NCBI GenBank assembly: GCA_040954595.2
Contig: CM082586.2
Coordinates: forward strand, 9,114,001-9,178,000
DNA: 64,000 bases
Source of the DNA: Balanoglossus misakiensis
Taxonomy: Eukaryota; Hemichordata
Direction: 5' to 3'
Shown here: piece by piece, positions 62,041 through 64,000 of the stretch
How the letters are laid out: each line of letters starts with the position of its first letter
Position numbering within the stretch: position 1 is the first letter of the stretch
The notes under the pieces: generated by a model
What the model saw: only the letters and a program-made list of their open reading frames with translations
Database searches by the model: none
Told to the model about the DNA's origin: nothing
Program-made: the position numbers and the translations under genes

Positions 62041-64000
62041 TCTAGCGCCCTCTTGTGGCTATCATGAATTTGACCTCAAAGCGAGGCCACTGGGTGTACG
62101 CCCCTGATGAGTTGATGACAGCTCGTAAACACAGGCTCAGCGGTTTGTTGACGGAAGTGGCGACGCCGATAAAACTTTTCAAGGTAAGAATTTCTCGAAT
62201 TCGTAGCTGTATTTTTGTTTTCAGTCATATTTTAAGCACCTTCTTGTTTAGCTTCTGAGATATTATAGCAAAAAAAGTGTGAATTTCTTTCAATTTTTGC
62301 GATCTCAAAATTTTTTTTTGGAGCGACCGAAAAAGAGCACGCGATACGGTTACTTGGGTTTTAGTGTAACTGTTACTTCGATCGACTCAGCGAAAAAAAA
62401 AAATAAAAGTCGATATACAGTAAATAAAACTATAATTTGTGGTACTATTTAGTCTCAAGGTGGCATTATGCCATAATGTGATATTGTGGTGTGCATTTTC
62501 AGTACTGAATAAAAGTTTCGAAGGGACTGTGAATATAAAACTGTCAGATTGTACACTAGTACTAAAAAGGTGACCGTGATCTCTATGATAATTTTTGATA
62601 ACTGCTCATGTTCAATGGAATGAATGTTTTTTTTTTCAGTCATGGTTCATAACTGTTGTGTACCGTTCTGTACAAGAGCTGGGTACAGAGGAGAGAATGG
62701 GGAGAAAATTTCCTTTTTTTCTTTTCCAAACGATAAAATGCGAAGAAAACAATGGATAACAAAAATCAAGAGGGATGAAGGAAAATTTTTCAAAATAACA
62801 CATCACACAAAGGTTTGCTCAAGGCATTTCACAGATGAGGACATATCAAGAACCCTTGCCAATAAATATTTTCTCAAACCGAATGCTGTACCATCACAGT
62901 TCAAATGGACATCCACAAAACATGCACGAAAGTTACCAACACCAAGAACAGCACCACAGAAAAATACTTTGATGGAGGTAAATGAAAATCACAGCATGCA
63001 TCCAAGTGGTAAATTGTCTACTGTAAGTGATTCCGCCACAGGAGACCTTCACGAGAGATGTCAGCTGGGAAGCACTGAAGTACTTCATCAACAGACACTT
63101 GGGTGTCATGAAGTTGACCAATCACATCTGGGCATCTCATCTGGAAATCATAGGAATGAACAGCAACTCCTTGAAAAAATTGAAAGACTTACTTTTGAAA
63201 ACCAGAGACTTATTAACAAAATTGCTGATGTAGAGTTTTCAAATGCAAAAACCATTGAAATGCTTAAAGAAAAAGTAAAACTATTGAGGGAGGATTTAAT
63301 TAAAAAGGATTTAGAAATAAAGAATTTGAAAAGTAATCAATTCAACATTGAAAATATGAAAGAGAGTGATGAGGTAATTTCATCTTATACAGGATTTCCA
63401 AATTTTCTGGCGTTAATGGATGTCTTTGAATTTATTGACCCTGGTAAAGTGGGAGAAAATATTAACTACTGGAATTCAACAAATAAATTACATGATACTG
63501 ATAAAAGCCAAGCAGACAAGAAAATGGGTCGCCCTCGGACCCTACGGCCAATTGATGAATTTCTTCTTACTTTGTGTCGTTTAAGGCAGGGTTTCTTTGA
63601 GCGTCACCTGGCATTTCTGTTTAACATTTCAATGTCAACTGTAAGCAGAATATTTATAACTTGGATAAATTACCTTTACTTGAAACTGGGTCACCTTAAT
63701 ATTTGGCAAGACAAAGCCAGTATCACAAGAAACATGCCTGCATCATTTACAGTGGAGTACCCAAGTACCCGCATCATAATTGATTGTTCAGAAATTAGGG
63801 TGGAAATGCCCAGTTCATTGATTTTACATTCACAATTATTGTCTAATTACAAAAACCATGTAACACTTAAGGGGCTAATAGGCATAGCTCCAAGTGGAGC
63901 TGTAACATTTGTCAGCAGTTTATATACTGGCTCCATATCTGACAGAGAAATTGAATGTAGATCAGGGTTACTGGATATGCCATTTGACCACGGTGACTCT
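62041..64000 (+). mobile_element. Start of a THAP/DDE transposon (ISL2EU- or Harbinger-like), partial
   Basis: The left boundary is placed where the older coding relic ends and a new sequence begins (TCTAGCGCCCTCTTGTGG). The right end lies outside the window, so TIR and target duplication cannot be checked. 62064-62183 could be a first exon (MNLTSKRGHWVYAPDELM... ending AAG|GTAAGA). Its phase does not fit the THAP frame, so if it is spliced to the acceptor at 62639 it acts as leader. The main gene follows at 62642. Confidence 0.6.
62642..64000 (+). CDS. THAP-domain DDE_Tnp_4 transposase, 3' end beyond the window
   Basis: An open frame of 453 codons starts MVHNCCVPFCTRAG two bases after a T-rich TTTTCAG acceptor and is still open at the window end. 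Residues 1-87 are a complete THAP zinc finger: C5, C10, C59 and H62 as ligands, the invariant Trp at 38 and an AVPSQF box at 82-87. A coiled coil occupies about 175-230. From about 290 (GRPRTLRPIDEFLLTLCRLR) runs an RNase H-like DDE_Tnp_4 domain with a helix-turn-helix-like lead-in (LAFLFNISMSTVSRIFITW). First catalytic Asp is D381 (IIDCSEI) and second is D434 (SISDREI); the final acid is outside. THAP plus DDE_Tnp_4 is the layout of ISL2EU-type transposases, which bind their ends through the THAP finger. No disruption is visible, so the copy may be young. Confidence 0.92.
   Translation, partial: MVHNCCVPFCTRAGYRGENGEKISFFSFPNDKMRRKQWITKIKRDEGKFFKITHHTKVCSRHFTDEDISRTLANKYFLKPNAVPSQFKWTSTKHARKLPTPRTAPQKNTLMEVNENHSMHPSGKLSTVSDSATGDLHERCQLGSTEVLHQQTLGCHEVDQSHLGISSGNHRNEQQLLEKIERLTFENQRLINKIADVEFSNAKTIEMLKEKVKLLREDLIKKDLEIKNLKSNQFNIENMKESDEVISSYTGFPNFLALMDVFEFIDPGKVGENINYWNSTNKLHDTDKSQADKKMGRPRTLRPIDEFLLTLCRLRQGFFERHLAFLFNISMSTVSRIFITWINYLYLKLGHLNIWQDKASITRNMPASFTVEYPSTRIIIDCSEIRVEMPSSLILHSQLLSNYKNHVTLKGLIGIAPSGAVTFVSSLYTGSISDREIECRSGLLDMPFDHGDS

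Noticed and set aside
62064-62183. Coding first exon joined to the THAP exon
   Set aside because: The phase at the AAG|GTAAGA donor does not agree with the acceptor at 62639 and the THAP frame; kept only as a possible leader.

Overview
This window is eukaryotic, almost certainly from an invertebrate animal. Genes are split by spliceosomal introns with GT..AG sites, no bacterial operon or Shine-Dalgarno context is visible, and many classes of animal DNA transposon occur side by side. The sequence alone does not fix the species. The transposon mix (CACTA/EnSpm, THAP-DDE, Crypton-like recombinase, Harbinger-like and piggyBac-like elements) and a SAM-domain gene would suit a marine invertebrate such as a lancelet, hemichordate or cnidarian; that is inference.

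Layout. 1-5600: gene-poor, AT-rich DNA made of old, diverged repeats (a ~210 bp family, a ~55 bp minisatellite, a degenerate TAATA-rich tract). 5635-48204: one large head-to-tail satellite array, about 31.5 kb net (roughly 165 monomers of 175-194 bp). It is organised into higher-order repeats of 947 bp (five monomer types) and still larger duplications of 3206, 2843 and 966 bp. Three transposons interrupt it: two copies of a 2.8 kb TA-flanked non-autonomous element in opposite orientation (17007-19808 and 44131-46896), and a 5.5 kb CACTA-like element (35100-40596) carrying a frameshifted transposase and an intact second gene.

48205-53861: the array ends 13 bp past a splice donor of a minus-strand, four-exon DDE-transposase-like gene (48208-51720). 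That gene is divergently paired, across about 240 bp, with a plus-strand SAM-domain gene (51962-53360). The SAM reading frame is cut by one in-frame TAG and then stays open for another 166 codons. 53898-54051 is a strong hairpin. 54694-55700 is a decayed Crypton-type tyrosine recombinase. 56237-59882 is a 3.6 kb element with 33-bp inverted repeats and TTA target duplications. It encodes no visible transposase but carries a three-exon gene of unknown function, which is broken by what looks like a transposon excision scar (8-bp direct repeats around an 18-bp near-palindrome). A piggyBac-like relic is nested in its intron. 60220-60369 is another near-perfect hairpin. 60536-62040 is a decayed gene with a zinc ribbon. 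62041 to the window end is the start of an element whose THAP plus DDE transposase is intact as far as it can be seen.

Together the window reads as a heterochromatic or peri-centromeric array and its flank, where several generations of transposons have landed in the satellite and in each other. The points most worth following up are the divergent SAM/DDE gene pair and its abrupt truncation by the satellite, the TTA-flanked element that carries an unrecognised gene, and the excision scar in that gene.
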